Source of the DNA: JACPIA01 sp964655995
GTDB lineage: Bacteria > Patescibacteriota > Minisyncoccia > Phycocordibacterales > XYD1-FULL-46-19
Direction of reading: 5' to 3'
Length of the DNA: 64,000 nucleotides
Assembly: GCA_964655995.1 (NCBI GenBank)
Contig: CAZZPK010000004.1
Location: forward strand, 1-64,000
This document shows, piece after piece, positions 33,585 through 42,028 of the stretch. Every line of letters starts with the position of its first letter. The first letter of the stretch is position 1. The position numbers were made by a program, and so were the translations under genes. Under the pieces are notes generated by a model. It saw nothing but the letters and a program-made list of their open reading frames with translations, was not told the origin of the DNA and did not search any database.

Positions 33585-34658
33585 ATGCCTAAAGATTATT
33601 ATCAAATTTTGGGAGTAGAGAAGGGGGCCTCCAAGGACGAGATCAAAAAAGCCTTTCGTAAATTGGCTCACCAGTATCACCCCGACAAACCGGGCGGCAA
33701 TGATGCCAAGTTTAAGGAGGTTAATGAGGCCTATCAAATTTTGTCTGACGACGCCAAACGCGCGCAGTATGACCGATTTGGTAACATGGACGGCTTTTCC
33801 GCCCAAGGTGGACCAGCCTCGGGTTGGGGCGGGTTTGATTTTTCCGGCTTCCAACAAGGTGCTGATGGCGGCTTCCAATTTGATTTGGGCGACTTGTTTG
33901 GCGATATTTTTTCTGGCGGCGGTGGACGGGGCAGACAGAAGCGTGGTCGGGATATCTCGGTAGATATTGAGCTTAGCTTCCGCGACTCGATTTTTGGCAC
34001 CGAGCGTACCCTGCTTATAAACAAGATCGCTCAATGCGAGACTTGCCAAGGTGACGGCGCCGAGCCCGGTACCAAGTTTAAAAAGTGCACCACCTGCAAT
34101 GGCCAAGGTCGGATCCGCGAGACGCGCAATGCTTTTATTGGGACCTTTAGCACGGTAGTGGAGTGTAACGTCTGTCACGGCAAGGGCGAGGTGCCGGAGC
34201 GCTCTTGTGCTACCTGCCACGGCCGCGGTGTGCTTAAGCGGAGCGAGGAGGTGCGGGTGATGGTGCCACCGGGCATTAATCCGGGCGAGATGATTCGCCT
34301 TGCCGGGCGCGGCGAGGCCGCGGCCGGCGGCGTGCCGGGCGATTTATATATCAAGGTCCACGTTGAGCCGCATAAAAGTCTGCGCCGGCAAGGCAGCGAT
34401 CTCCTGATGGATTTGCCGATCAAGCTAAGCGACGCTCTCCTCGGCGCGGAGCATAAAATTGAGACGCTGGACGGACCGCTAACCTTGGTGGTGCCGGAGG
34501 GCGTTAAATATGGCGAGCTCCTCCGGGTGCGCGGCAAAGGTGTACCTAAGGGTAGTAAGCGCGGCGACTTGCTGGTGCGCGTTACTTTTACCACTCCCGC
34601 CAAACTCTCCAAATCGGCGCGCAAACTGATCGAGGAGTTGAAACGAGAGGGCCTCTAA
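33585..34658 (+). CDS. dnaJ: Chaperone DnaJ (Hsp40)
   Basis: 357 residues. The J domain (YYQILGVEKGASKDEIKKAF, with HPD in HQYHPDKPGG) stimulates DnaK ATPase. A Gly/Phe-rich linker follows, then four zinc-binding repeats (CETCQGDG, CTTCNGQG, CNVCHGKG, CATCHGRG) and the C-terminal client-binding barrels. It is separated from grpE-dnaK by accessory genes. A native GC-rich gene inside an AT-richer area. Confidence 0.96.
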   Translation: MPKDYYQILGVEKGASKDEIKKAFRKLAHQYHPDKPGGNDAKFKEVNEAYQILSDDAKRAQYDRFGNMDGFSAQGGPASGWGGFDFSGFQQGADGGFQFDLGDLFGDIFSGGGGRGRQKRGRDISVDIELSFRDSIFGTERTLLINKIAQCETCQGDGAEPGTKFKKCTTCNGQGRIRETRNAFIGTFSTVVECNVCHGKGEVPERSCATCHGRGVLKRSEEVRVMVPPGINPGEMIRLAGRGEAAAGGVPGDLYIKVHVEPHKSLRRQGSDLLMDLPIKLSDALLGAEHKIETLDGPLTLVVPEGVKYGELLRVRGKGVPKGSKRGDLLVRVTFTTPAKLSKSARKLIEELKREGL

Positions 34659-34673
34659 ACCGTCTTGATTATC

Positions 34674-34778
34674 ATGGAAACCCTCCACACCGTCATCTTT
34701 TGGCTCACCTTCCCATACTGGGTCATCCAGGAGGAAAAAGAGCGCAAGAAAAAGGAGTCAGAAAAAGAGGGGAAATAA
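34674..34778 (+). CDS. Possible small membrane peptide, 34 aa
   Basis: ATG at 34674 opens a 34-residue frame: a hydrophobic aromatic-rich stretch (TVIFWLTFPYWVIQ) followed by a highly charged tail (EEEK/KKKE runs). It begins 15 nt after dnaJ and ends just before the convergent terminator. No strong ribosome site is seen. Its existence as a gene is uncertain. Confidence 0.35.
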   Translation: METLHTVIFWLTFPYWVIQEEKERKKKESEKEGK

Positions 34779-34815
34779 AAAAGAGAGGTAAGGCTGGCAC
34801 CTTGTAACCTCTCTT
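34773..34815 (-). terminator. Terminator of the MBL hydrolase gene
   Basis: AAGAGAGGT (34781-34789) pairs with ACCTCTCTT (34807-34815). The minus strand continues with TTTTTTATTT. The loop contains GTAAGGCTGGC (34788-34798), which is repeated inverted in the gene's own leader. Confidence 0.75.
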
Positions 34816-34847
34816 GTCTCGCTATGCGCGTAGGATACTACTCAACT

Positions 34848-35804
34848 TTACAACTCAATAACCTGGTAGTCGGCACAGGCAAATATCTCAACCTGGCCAG
34901 CATTACCGTCGAGTAAGTTCTGAGCATCTTGAACCAGATTCTCGACATCACTGTCGCTTGATCCGGGATCATGATGAGTAAAACCAACTCGTTTGATACC
35001 GCAACTGTTAGCGACCTCGACAGCATAACTTGGCGTGCCGTGACCAAAACCGGCGGTACGGGTTTTGTACATCAAGTCGCTGTACTGGACGTCTTGGATT
35101 AAGAGATCCACTCCCGACAAAAAGGTTTTTAGCTCTTGCGGCAGGGCCGCTCGACACTCCTCGTCGGTTAAAAAGACAAAGGTCTTACCGGTGGGATATT
35201 CCTCAAAGCGGTAAGTGATGGTGCGCTCCGGATGATCAGTGTAGCGCATCCGGATTACCAAACACTCGTCGAGAGGGTATCTGTCCCGCTTGTCAAAGGG
35301 GATTTGCTCGCCCTTAGACACTAAGCGCCGAAACTGCTCCATATTCATCAACTTGATCCCACCCTTGGAGTGAGAGACGAACACCTTTGTTGAAGGGTGC
35401 TCGATATTGTGGCAGTTGATGTGGTCGGCAATTTCCGCAAAATCCACCGGGTGCAAAGGCTTACGCATTATAGCGTCGTAAACCTCGCGCGGACCCATCC
35501 CTCGCTCCACCGGACCGTAAAGTCGGATCGGTAAGCTACGGATGTAAAACGGCGGCGCAATCAACGCTCCTTGAGTATGGTCATGATGCCAGTGGGTATG
35601 CAGAAGGACTAACTCCTTCATACCTTGGGACATAGCCTCGCTAGCTAGTGGCCTAAAACCAGATCCAGCGTCGACGGCTAAAACCAGACCTTCCGGCAGG
35701 CATACTGACTCAATTCTCAAAGAGGTAGTGTTGCCGCCATATTTGACGGCATTGGGGCTTGCGATCGGCAAGCTACCGCGCGTACCAAACAGCTTAATAA
35801 ACAT
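34848..35804 (-). CDS. Metallo-beta-lactamase-fold hydrolase
   Basis: 318 residues. The metal-binding motif HTHWHHDH (69-76) gives H71, H73, D75 and H76. Further ligands are likely Asp in IQDVQY and His in FTHHDP. The N-terminus KLFGTRGSLP and the GGNTTS string resemble cyclic-phosphodiesterase-like or RNase Z-like MBL proteins, but the substrate is not clear. AAGGAGG lies about 8 nt before the ATG. The promoter is TTGACA-N16-TAAGCT (35876-35903). The gene is GC-rich like the core genome. Confidence 0.8.
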   Translation of the reverse strand: MFIKLFGTRGSLPIASPNAVKYGGNTTSLRIESVCLPEGLVLAVDAGSGFRPLASEAMSQGMKELVLLHTHWHHDHTQGALIAPPFYIRSLPIRLYGPVERGMGPREVYDAIMRKPLHPVDFAEIADHINCHNIEHPSTKVFVSHSKGGIKLMNMEQFRRLVSKGEQIPFDKRDRYPLDECLVIRMRYTDHPERTITYRFEEYPTGKTFVFLTDEECRAALPQELKTFLSGVDLLIQDVQYSDLMYKTRTAGFGHGTPSYAVEVANSCGIKRVGFTHHDPGSSDSDVENLVQDAQNLLDGNAGQVEIFACADYQVIEL

Positions 35805-35852
35805 ATTTTGCCTCCTTTTTCGACTTATAAGCGAGAGGGAGGTCTAACAAAG

Positions 35853-35903
35853 GCCAGCCTTACGTCTCTAATTTAAGCTTATACCTAAAGGCGAGAGTGT
35901 CAA
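35853..35903 (-). promoter_or_regulatory. Promoter and leader hairpin of the MBL gene
   Basis: On the minus strand TTGACA (35898-35903), 16-nt spacer, TAAGCT (35876-35881). The leader then carries GTAAGGCTGGC (revcomp of 35853-35863), complementary to the loop of the gene's 3' terminator. Confidence 0.55.
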
Positions 35904-35943
35904 CAACGGTAACCTTCCATTTTTGTTATAATTGAGTGACCTT

Positions 35944-37971
35944 ATGGATAAACCGAAAACAAAAAAGGAGGACCTAATTGAAGATATTTTTGGTCACAAG
36001 ATACCAGATCCTTATCGTTGGTTGGAAGATAATAATTCCCAAGAAGTTAAAAATTGGATTAGACAACAAAATGATTACACGGATTCTTTTTTAAGAACCA
36101 AAGATTTTTTAACAATCTCCGAAGAGTTGATTAAAAATTATAAAACGGTCGATTTTTCAACCCCGTTTCCGACTAATGGATTTTATTTTTATAAAGAGCG
36201 TAAGCCTGGTGAAGATCAATTTACCCTTTATTTTAAACGAGATTTAGATGGTGAGGCGGTAAAACTAATTGACCCCAATGAGATTAGTAAAACTACCACC
36301 ATAAGTTATTGGTTTCCATCAAGGAGTGCCAAATATGTCGCTTACGGCCTCTCGGTTGATGGTGATGAAATGTCGACCCTACTCATTCGTGATGTTGAAA
36401 AAAATACAGATAGTGCCGATAAAATAGAACGCTGTCGCTACTCGTCTGTAACTTGGCTGCCGGACGATACCGGCTTTTTTTACACAAAAAATCCTAAACC
36501 AGGTGAGGTGCCTGAAGGTGAGGAGCATCTACATGAAAAAGTTTTTTTGCATATCATTGGGAAAAACCCCGACAATGATCAGTTGATTTTTGGAGCCAAT
36601 AGACCAAAAGACGATATGCTTGACCTGACTCTTTCTGTCGATGGTCGTTATTTAGCGATCGAGGTTGCTCAAAAATGGACCGAAAATGACATCTTTATAT
36701 ATGACACGCAAACAAAACAAACAACAGAATTGGTAGTGGGTAAAAAAGCCCAATTTAAAATATCTTTTGTTGCTAATCTTGCCTTGATTTACACTGATTA
36801 TCAGGCTAATAATTTTCGCCTCCTATCTATCAGCTTAGATAAACTACTTACTCCGATAGACAAGTGGCCAGAACTAGTGCCAGAAGATAAATATCCTCTA
36901 ATCGGCATATCAACCACCAAAGATTTAATCTTGTTAGAGTATATAGTTAATGCCTGTTCGCAACTCAAGATTGTAGACCACACCGGTCAGCCAGTTGATG
37001 GTTGGCAAATAGAGTTACCGCCATTTTCCACCATCGTTGGATTTGGCACTAATCGAGTCGAAAAAGATTTTTTCTTATCTATTACTTCTTTTACTTTTCC
37101 AAAAAAAATCTTTTATTTAAACAACGGAGCCAAGCAACTTTATCGCGAAGTCGGTAATCCAATTAATTCTGACGACTACGTTATCAGGCAAGAGTGGTGC
37201 GAGTCTAAAGATGGCACGAAAGTACCATCTTTTATCTTTCATCACAAGCAGATTGATTTGTCTAAACCACAGCCAACTATTTTATACGCTTACGGCGGAT
37301 TTGGTTCAAATGAAATGCCCAGCTTTTTGAAATCCTGGATCCCTTGGGTGTCGCGAGGCGGGTTATTTGTAATAGCTAATATCAGAGGCGGTGGAGAATT
37401 TGGCCGCGATTGGCATCAACAAGGTATTAAAGACAAGAAACAAAACTCCTTCGACGACTTCATATCCGTAGCGGAGTATTTAATTACCAAAGGCTATACT
37501 TCCAAAGAAAAGCTAGGTATCCTTGGTGGCAGTAACGGTGGATTGCTGGTATCAGCTGTTTCCGCCCAAAGGCCTGATTTATTTAAAGCGGTGTGCGCAA
37601 AAGTGCCGTTAACGGACATGGTGCGTTTTCTTAAGTTTGGTATTGCTATACGCTGGATCCATGAATATGGCAATCCCGAAACAGAGGAGGATTTGAGAAA
37701 TATATTAAAATGGAGTCCATATCACAACATCAAAAACAATGTTAATTACCCTTCTTATCTCTTTACTACGGCCGATAAAGACACTCGGGTTCACTCACTG
37801 CATGCGCGCAAGATGACCGCACTACTCCAAGAAGTATCCGACGACAATAAGGTGCTACTGTTTACCGAGTCACAGGCCGGCCACGGACCTGGCAAACCGA
37901 TTTCTAAAATTATCGAGGGACAGGCTTTAATTATCTCGTTTTTTAGTCAAGAACTAGGGTTGGAGATTTAA
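35944..37971 (+). CDS. Prolyl oligopeptidase family serine peptidase (S9A)
   Basis: 675 residues: an N-terminal S9 beta-propeller region (about 60-400) preceded by the family helix DPYRWLEDNNSQEVKNWI, then an alpha/beta hydrolase domain. The catalytic triad is Ser530 (GGSNGG), Asp613 (DTRV) and His647 (AGHG). No signal peptide, so it is a cytoplasmic cleaver of small proline peptides. I start at ATG 35944; a TTG at 35932 overlaps the TATAAT box (35927-35932). AT-rich, so probably acquired. Confidence 0.9.
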   Translation: MDKPKTKKEDLIEDIFGHKIPDPYRWLEDNNSQEVKNWIRQQNDYTDSFLRTKDFLTISEELIKNYKTVDFSTPFPTNGFYFYKERKPGEDQFTLYFKRDLDGEAVKLIDPNEISKTTTISYWFPSRSAKYVAYGLSVDGDEMSTLLIRDVEKNTDSADKIERCRYSSVTWLPDDTGFFYTKNPKPGEVPEGEEHLHEKVFLHIIGKNPDNDQLIFGANRPKDDMLDLTLSVDGRYLAIEVAQKWTENDIFIYDTQTKQTTELVVGKKAQFKISFVANLALIYTDYQANNFRLLSISLDKLLTPIDKWPELVPEDKYPLIGISTTKDLILLEYIVNACSQLKIVDHTGQPVDGWQIELPPFSTIVGFGTNRVEKDFFLSITSFTFPKKIFYLNNGAKQLYREVGNPINSDDYVIRQEWCESKDGTKVPSFIFHHKQIDLSKPQPTILYAYGGFGSNEMPSFLKSWIPWVSRGGLFVIANIRGGGEFGRDWHQQGIKDKKQNSFDDFISVAEYLITKGYTSKEKLGILGGSNGGLLVSAVSAQRPDLFKAVCAKVPLTDMVRFLKFGIAIRWIHEYGNPETEEDLRNILKWSPYHNIKNNVNYPSYLFTTADKDTRVHSLHARKMTALLQEVSDDNKVLLFTESQAGHGPGKPISKIIEGQALIISFFSQELGLEI

Positions 37972-37987
37972 ATATACAATATAATAT

Positions 37988-38380
37988 TTGCTACTTCTAG
38001 ATATTCATGATACTCTAAAACTAGAGGCCAAAGACCTATTCATGGACACAAAGCGTTTCTTGTTCTTATGCTCCACCGAGGAGGGGATTTTTGCCCCACC
38101 ACCTCAAATCGACGAATGCTGGCATATGTTCATTCTATTCACGAGAGACTATGCCGAGTTCTGCGACGAGTATTTCGGTGAGTTTTTACACCACCACCCT
38201 CGCACCAAGGCAATGAAGTCCAAAGAGGGTGGACGTAAACGTGCACCACACACTCTCGAAGTTGCCCGTCGCTTGTTTGGGTCGATCTTGTCACAAAATT
38301 GGCAGTATACCCAAGGCCAGCTCGGTGCCTGTAATTGCAGTGGTTCCACTAACTGCCAGGATGATCCGTGCTGTCGGTAA
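37988..38380 (+). CDS. GRDP-like (glycine-rich domain-containing) protein
   Basis: 130 residues. The core MDTKRFLFLC, then QIDECWHMFILFTRDYAEFCDEYFG and HHHP, matches the short conserved block of the GRDP/DUF1399-like family, better known from plants and bacteria as DExWH-type proteins of unclear function. The Cys-rich end (CNCSGSTNCQDDPCC) could bind metal or form disulfides. The start is uncertain: TTG 37988 is only 2 nt after a TATAAT, while ATG 38042 cuts the N-terminal helix. A terminator follows at 38401. Confidence 0.65.
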   Translation: MLLLDIHDTLKLEAKDLFMDTKRFLFLCSTEEGIFAPPPQIDECWHMFILFTRDYAEFCDEYFGEFLHHHPRTKAMKSKEGGRKRAPHTLEVARRLFGSILSQNWQYTQGQLGACNCSGSTNCQDDPCCR

Positions 38381-38400
38381 ACTTCCGATTTCAATCAAAC

Positions 38401-38452
38401 TAGAGGGGGAATGTATGTAAATAAACCGACTACATCCCCCTCTAAATTTTTT
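38401..38452 (+). terminator. Terminator after the GRDP-like gene
   Basis: TAGAGGGGG (38401-38409) plus ATGTA pairs with TACAT plus CCCCCTCTA (38431-38444), then AAATTTTTT. Confidence 0.75.
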
Positions 38453-38474
38453 AAATATGGTATTATAAAAAATT

Positions 38475-39008
38475 ATGAGTTTTTTACTTAAAAAAGTTGA
38501 AGAGATCAATCAATTAGAAGCCGGAAAAGCACTCGATCTTGGTAGTGGTAGTGGTAAAGATGTTCGCGAATTAGTCGCCAAAGGTTGGGAAGTTGAAGCG
38601 GTAGATCGTGAAGCAGGAGCAGTAAAATCTTTACAAAATATCCCAAATATAACCGCCATTGAGACAAATATAGAAACTTTTCTAATCAAAGAAAATTATT
38701 TTGATTTGATATTGGCTAGCAATTCGTTGCCTTTTATTGGCGACTCCAAAACCATTTTTGAGACACTTAAAAAAGCAGTCGCTGGTCTAAAAGATGGTGG
38801 GGTATTAGCTTTTAGTTTATTTGGACCTAAAGACGAATGGAATGGGGTTAAGCCTAACATTGCTTTTATTGAATATAACGAGATTTTAGATTTATTAAAT
38901 AAACTACCCCTTGAAATCCAATTTCAATCTACCGAGCTGGGTTACGGACCAACCATGGCCGGTCCTCTAAAATTTTGGCATATCCACAAATTTGTGTGTA
39001 AAAAATAA
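38475..39008 (+). CDS. Class I SAM-dependent methyltransferase
   Basis: 177 residues. Motif I ALDLGSGSGKDV binds S-adenosylmethionine, VEAVDREA is the acidic strand-2 residue, and FDLILASNSLPFI is the motif IV region, followed by KDGGVLAFSLFGPKDEW. The substrate is unknown. TATTAT (38461-38466) ends 8 nt before the ATG, so a leaderless transcript is likely. AT-rich and monocistronic. Confidence 0.85.
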   Translation: MSFLLKKVEEINQLEAGKALDLGSGSGKDVRELVAKGWEVEAVDREAGAVKSLQNIPNITAIETNIETFLIKENYFDLILASNSLPFIGDSKTIFETLKKAVAGLKDGGVLAFSLFGPKDEWNGVKPNIAFIEYNEILDLLNKLPLEIQFQSTELGYGPTMAGPLKFWHIHKFVCKK

Positions 39009-39011
39009 GTC

Positions 39012-39041
39012 CTTGACTTTTAGGGGGAGTGTATGCTATAA
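39012..39041 (+). promoter_or_regulatory. Promoter of the 84-aa gene
   Basis: TTGACT (39012-39017), 18-nt spacer, TATAAT (39036-39041). The start string CTTGACTTTTAGGGGG recurs at 39450-39466. It makes a leader of about 70 nt with a GAGGAG ribosome site. Confidence 0.7.
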
Positions 39042-39118
39042 TAAGGGGTAGAAGTAGGGAAGTACCTTGTGATCTAAAGAAACCTTAACTTGGGGCCTTT
39101 GGGCCGAGGAGATGAGTA

Positions 39119-39373
39119 ATGCTGAAAGAAATGTTAGAAAATTGGGATTGGGATGATTTTAAGGATTGGTTCATATCCTGGTTTATCAGTTGGGCTGTTT
39201 CCACCCTTGTATTTGGATTTGTAATCCTGGTTGTATTGGCACTTGTGGTAACTATCACCCAAGAGCCGATACCAAGATCGTCTCTATTTGAGTGGAGCCG
39301 AATCGTCGGCTTCGTGACTGGCGCTGGGATTAGCAGTATGGCAATAACTTGGTGGAAAACATACAAAAGTTAA
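39119..39373 (+). CDS. Two-helix small membrane protein, 84 aa
   Basis: An acidic, tryptophan-rich N-terminus (MLKEMLENWDWDDFKDW) leads into hydrophobic helices near 22-45 and 63-78. I do not recognise the family. GAGGAG about 9 nt before the ATG, a consensus promoter and a strong terminator make it a complete small accessory unit. Confidence 0.7.
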   Translation: MLKEMLENWDWDDFKDWFISWFISWAVSTLVFGFVILVVLALVVTITQEPIPRSSLFEWSRIVGFVTGAGISSMAITWWKTYKS

Positions 39374-39378
39374 AGTAC

Positions 39379-39420
39379 ACCCCTGGCGGCATCAATGCTA
39401 CCAGGGGTGATTTGGTTTTT
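39379..39420 (+). terminator. Terminator of the 84-aa gene
   Basis: ACCCCTGG (39379-39386) pairs with CCAGGGGT (39401-39408), then GATTTGGTTTTTATAA. Confidence 0.75.
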
Positions 39421-39514
39421 ATAAAATAACTAATTTTAATGTACAAGCCACTTGACTTTTAGGGGGATAATCTGGGTTTGCTTCTTATATAAAAGATGGT
39501 TTATAATTAATCTA

Positions 39515-39853
39515 ATGGATAAAAAGTCTACAATTTTACTTTACGTAATGGGTATATTGATACTGGTCTCCGTTGGCGTAACTTTCTACCGTTATATGAT
39601 TTTAAAGGACTATCAAGTAATTACCGAGATTGAATGTAACCCAGAAATTGAAAATTGTTTTGTTAGGACAGAGGAGGATGGAACTATCAGTTATTACAAG
39701 ATAATCAGTCGTAATGCCGCTAATATTCCACTCTGTGACCCGGCACAAGATGAATCATGTCGAGCTTTGGTCTGTGAAGCAGAAGAACTTAAGTGCGAAA
39801 TCACTTTTTGCTCGCCAAAGGACACCCCAGAAGGTGAGACTTGCTCTCGCTAA
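39515..39853 (+). CDS. Eight-cysteine single-pass membrane protein, 112 aa
   Basis: One N-terminal helix (about 7-27) is followed by an outside domain with eight cysteines, an even number fit for four disulfides (ECNPEIENC, LCDPAQDESC, LVC, LKC, TFC, ETC). The family is not recognised. I start at ATG 39515 (MDKKSTILLY). TTGCTT-N18-TATAAT (39478-39507) ends 7 nt before it, so the mRNA should be leaderless. An upstream in-frame start at 39452 would lie before the promoter. Confidence 0.7.
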   Translation: MDKKSTILLYVMGILILVSVGVTFYRYMILKDYQVITEIECNPEIENCFVRTEEDGTISYYKIISRNAANIPLCDPAQDESCRALVCEAEELKCEITFCSPKDTPEGETCSR

Positions 39854-39862
39854 TACTGTATA

Positions 39863-39891
39863 TTGACAAATGACAACGATGGGTGTATAAT
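39863..39891 (+). promoter_or_regulatory. Consensus promoter of the 218-aa gene
   Basis: TTGACA (39863-39868), exactly 17 nt, TATAAT (39886-39891): a full consensus sigma-70 promoter, giving a leader of about 47 nt. Confidence 0.8.
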
Positions 39892-39945
39892 TATAGACAG
39901 AGTGAACTTTGGGTATTTGACAACTAACAACAAGGGGGGTAGCCC

Positions 39946-40602
39946 GTGAATACTGTAATAGTGGTTTTTCTGCTTGTGTCGCTTGTTCTCTTTGGTTTAG
40001 GAGCCTGGCGACAAGAGAAAAGGTCACACAAGAGTGCGGTCTCAAGTCAGGAGGTGGCCGGCTTCTTTATGTGGCAGGCCATTGATCGCTGGGTCAACTA
40101 CTTGTTGTATCCGGCCATGATCACGATTTTTGGTCTGGTAAACGGCACATTAGTGATGATTGTGGTTACATTGTTTAGTAACACAATCTACGTTATCACT
40201 AATAATGCCACAGAGGGGGACTGGACCTTCATGTCTTGGTTTACCCTCTTACGGGACAATGGTTCTCACTTGTGGCCATTGCGCTATTGTCGAGCCCTAA
40301 AGAGGCTCCCTTGGTTGCGTCGGCCACTTATCAAGTCATTGGGACTTGTTAGGGCCCTACTTCGCGTAAAGGTTGGGCGGTTCTCCTTGGCCAATCCGAT
40401 AGGGTACTTATACCTCTCGGTCTGGAAGGATTCTTTTTACGCAATCAACTTTCTGTATCATAAGGAAGCGGATCTGCGTAAGCCACGGATCCTTGGCCTA
40501 TACCTGATCAGTCACATTATATGCAATATGGCCTGGGCGCCATTTGCAGGGCTGATATCGGTTGGGGTCGGGATAGCTCTCAAAGCTCTCCCGATTAGTT
40601 AA
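39946..40602 (+). CDS. Uncharacterised membrane protein, 218 aa
   Basis: It starts at GTG 39946 with AAGGGGGG about 7 nt upstream. Hydrophobic helices lie near 2-20, 48-85 (probably two) and 185-212, with a basic central segment (RALKRLPWLRRPLIKSLG) likely on the inside. I recognise no family. The promoter is full consensus and the gene ends at a strong terminator, so it is a self-contained and probably well-expressed unit. Confidence 0.7.
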   Translation: MNTVIVVFLLVSLVLFGLGAWRQEKRSHKSAVSSQEVAGFFMWQAIDRWVNYLLYPAMITIFGLVNGTLVMIVVTLFSNTIYVITNNATEGDWTFMSWFTLLRDNGSHLWPLRYCRALKRLPWLRRPLIKSLGLVRALLRVKVGRFSLANPIGYLYLSVWKDSFYAINFLYHKEADLRKPRILGLYLISHIICNMAWAPFAGLISVGVGIALKALPIS

Positions 40603-40607
40603 AGACT

Positions 40608-40651
40608 AAGGGCGGTTACGTTTGTACAAACATTCGTGATCGCCCTTTTTG
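40608..40651 (+). terminator. Terminator of the 218-aa gene
   Basis: AAGGGCG (40608-40614) pairs with CGCCCTT (40641-40647), with an inner TACG/CGTG pairing, then TTTTTG. Confidence 0.75.
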
Positions 40652-40699
40652 TGTTAATATGTTATTACAGTAATAAAATGGTTGAATTGTCTTCAAACT

Positions 40700-42028
40700 A
40701 TGGCAAATCTGGTAACTAAATTAAGAATATTTGCTCAAAAAATCAAGCCACAGAATAAATTCGAAATCCGCGATACTAAAAAGTATGGTAACGGGGTTTA
40801 CGCTAAAAGAGATATAAAAAAAGGGGAAGTAATATGGGTTTTAGATGGTAAAGAAATCTCTGAATATATTTGCGACAAAATGATCGCGGATGGACTTTTG
40901 AGTAATGACAACCCGCTCCAAATAGGGATGGATAATTATTTAATTTTAGATCAAATTTCTTTATCGTTTAATCATAGTTGCTCACCAAATGCGACACTCT
41001 ATGGACGGAGCACTTTGATGGCGATAAAAAATATAAAAAAAGGAGAGGAGATAACCTATGACTATTCGCTCACGGTACCGCCGTCTAATTATACTTTTAA
41101 CACCATGGATCATTGTCAATGTGGATCTGATCGCTGTCGACAAAGTCTAGGCAACGTACTAACAGTCCAAAAAAGTAAACTTAAACATCATGCCGAAAAT
41201 GGCCATTTACAAGATTTTATTGTAGAGGAGTTAAATAAAATTAACTTTTTCAGAGAGATAGCTACAATTGGTTTAGAGGATATTTACACCTCAAAAGAAG
41301 AGGCTATCATTGAATTAAAAAAGCGGTGGGAAAATGATGGGTTAAAACAAAAAGCGATTGCATTTATTGGCCGTGAATTTTTACCTAATTACTTTTTTGA
41401 TAAACCACATGCTATTTCAATTGAGGATGTGGCTACACCAAATCTGTCTACCCTCTCCTTCCGTGACGCAGCTAAAGAGATGGGCCTGGATCCGCTCCAT
41501 TTTGAATACTTAGAAGACATCTTTGTTACGAGAAATATTGATAAGTCATCGCTTGCTAGAATGACTTTTTACCATGGCCTAAATTCTAACAATGAGATGA
41601 TTACCACCCACAAAAAGGTCATTGACCTGTCAGGCAAAGAAGAGAAAAAACCTTTTAAAGAGATAAGCACCCTCTGGGGGGAGAATTTTGTTGACTTTCA
41701 TCATCGACTATTTTTTAAGCATTTTCCGGAAGCTAAGGTCTTTGATGGGTCTAAGTGGTATAAAAATAAGGGAACAAAAGCGAAAGAATATTATATTTTT
41801 GTTTTTGCTTTGTCTATTTGCCACGGCGTTCTTTTTGAAACATTTTTTGACAATGGATACGAGGAGGGATTTACCAAGGAAGTCGCTGCGCCAGCATTTC
41901 AATTTGTCACCGAGTATTTTGGTGTAAAGCCTTTAGTGGTGCCAATTATACCCTTAAAATCAATTCCTGGATCCATAGCGGAGAAATACTGGTGGTGTTA
42001 CCCGGAATATATTAAAATAAGTATATGA
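40700..42028 (+). CDS. SET-domain protein with unknown C-terminal domain
   Basis: 442 residues from ATG 40700. Residues 21-125 form a SET lysine-methyltransferase domain (YGNGVYAKRDI, NHSCSPNA at 91-98, ITYDY at 118-122). A post-SET zinc-like CxC-x4-C follows (139-146). Residues about 165-442 form a separate globular part I do not recognise (strings include DAAKEMGLDP, HHRLFFKHFPEAKVF, CHGVLFETFFDNGYEEG). It should methylate a protein target. It overlaps the next histidine kinase by 4 nt (ATGA), so the two are co-translated. AT-rich, probably acquired. Confidence 0.8.
   Translation: MANLVTKLRIFAQKIKPQNKFEIRDTKKYGNGVYAKRDIKKGEVIWVLDGKEISEYICDKMIADGLLSNDNPLQIGMDNYLILDQISLSFNHSCSPNATLYGRSTLMAIKNIKKGEEITYDYSLTVPPSNYTFNTMDHCQCGSDRCRQSLGNVLTVQKSKLKHHAENGHLQDFIVEELNKINFFREIATIGLEDIYTSKEEAIIELKKRWENDGLKQKAIAFIGREFLPNYFFDKPHAISIEDVATPNLSTLSFRDAAKEMGLDPLHFEYLEDIFVTRNIDKSSLARMTFYHGLNSNNEMITTHKKVIDLSGKEEKKPFKEISTLWGENFVDFHHRLFFKHFPEAKVFDGSKWYKNKGTKAKEYYIFVFALSICHGVLFETFFDNGYEEGFTKEVAAPAFQFVTEYFGVKPLVVPIIPLKSIPGSIAEKYWWCYPEYIKISI

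Noticed and set aside
33510..34220. 236-residue open frame antisense to dnaJ
   Set aside because: It is a mirror of the dnaJ coding sequence, with low-complexity content and no initiation signal.
40678..40719. Short frame MVELSSNYGKSGN before the SET gene
   Set aside because: It starts at an ATG in another frame and stops after 13 codons, with no ribosome site. It is probably meaningless.
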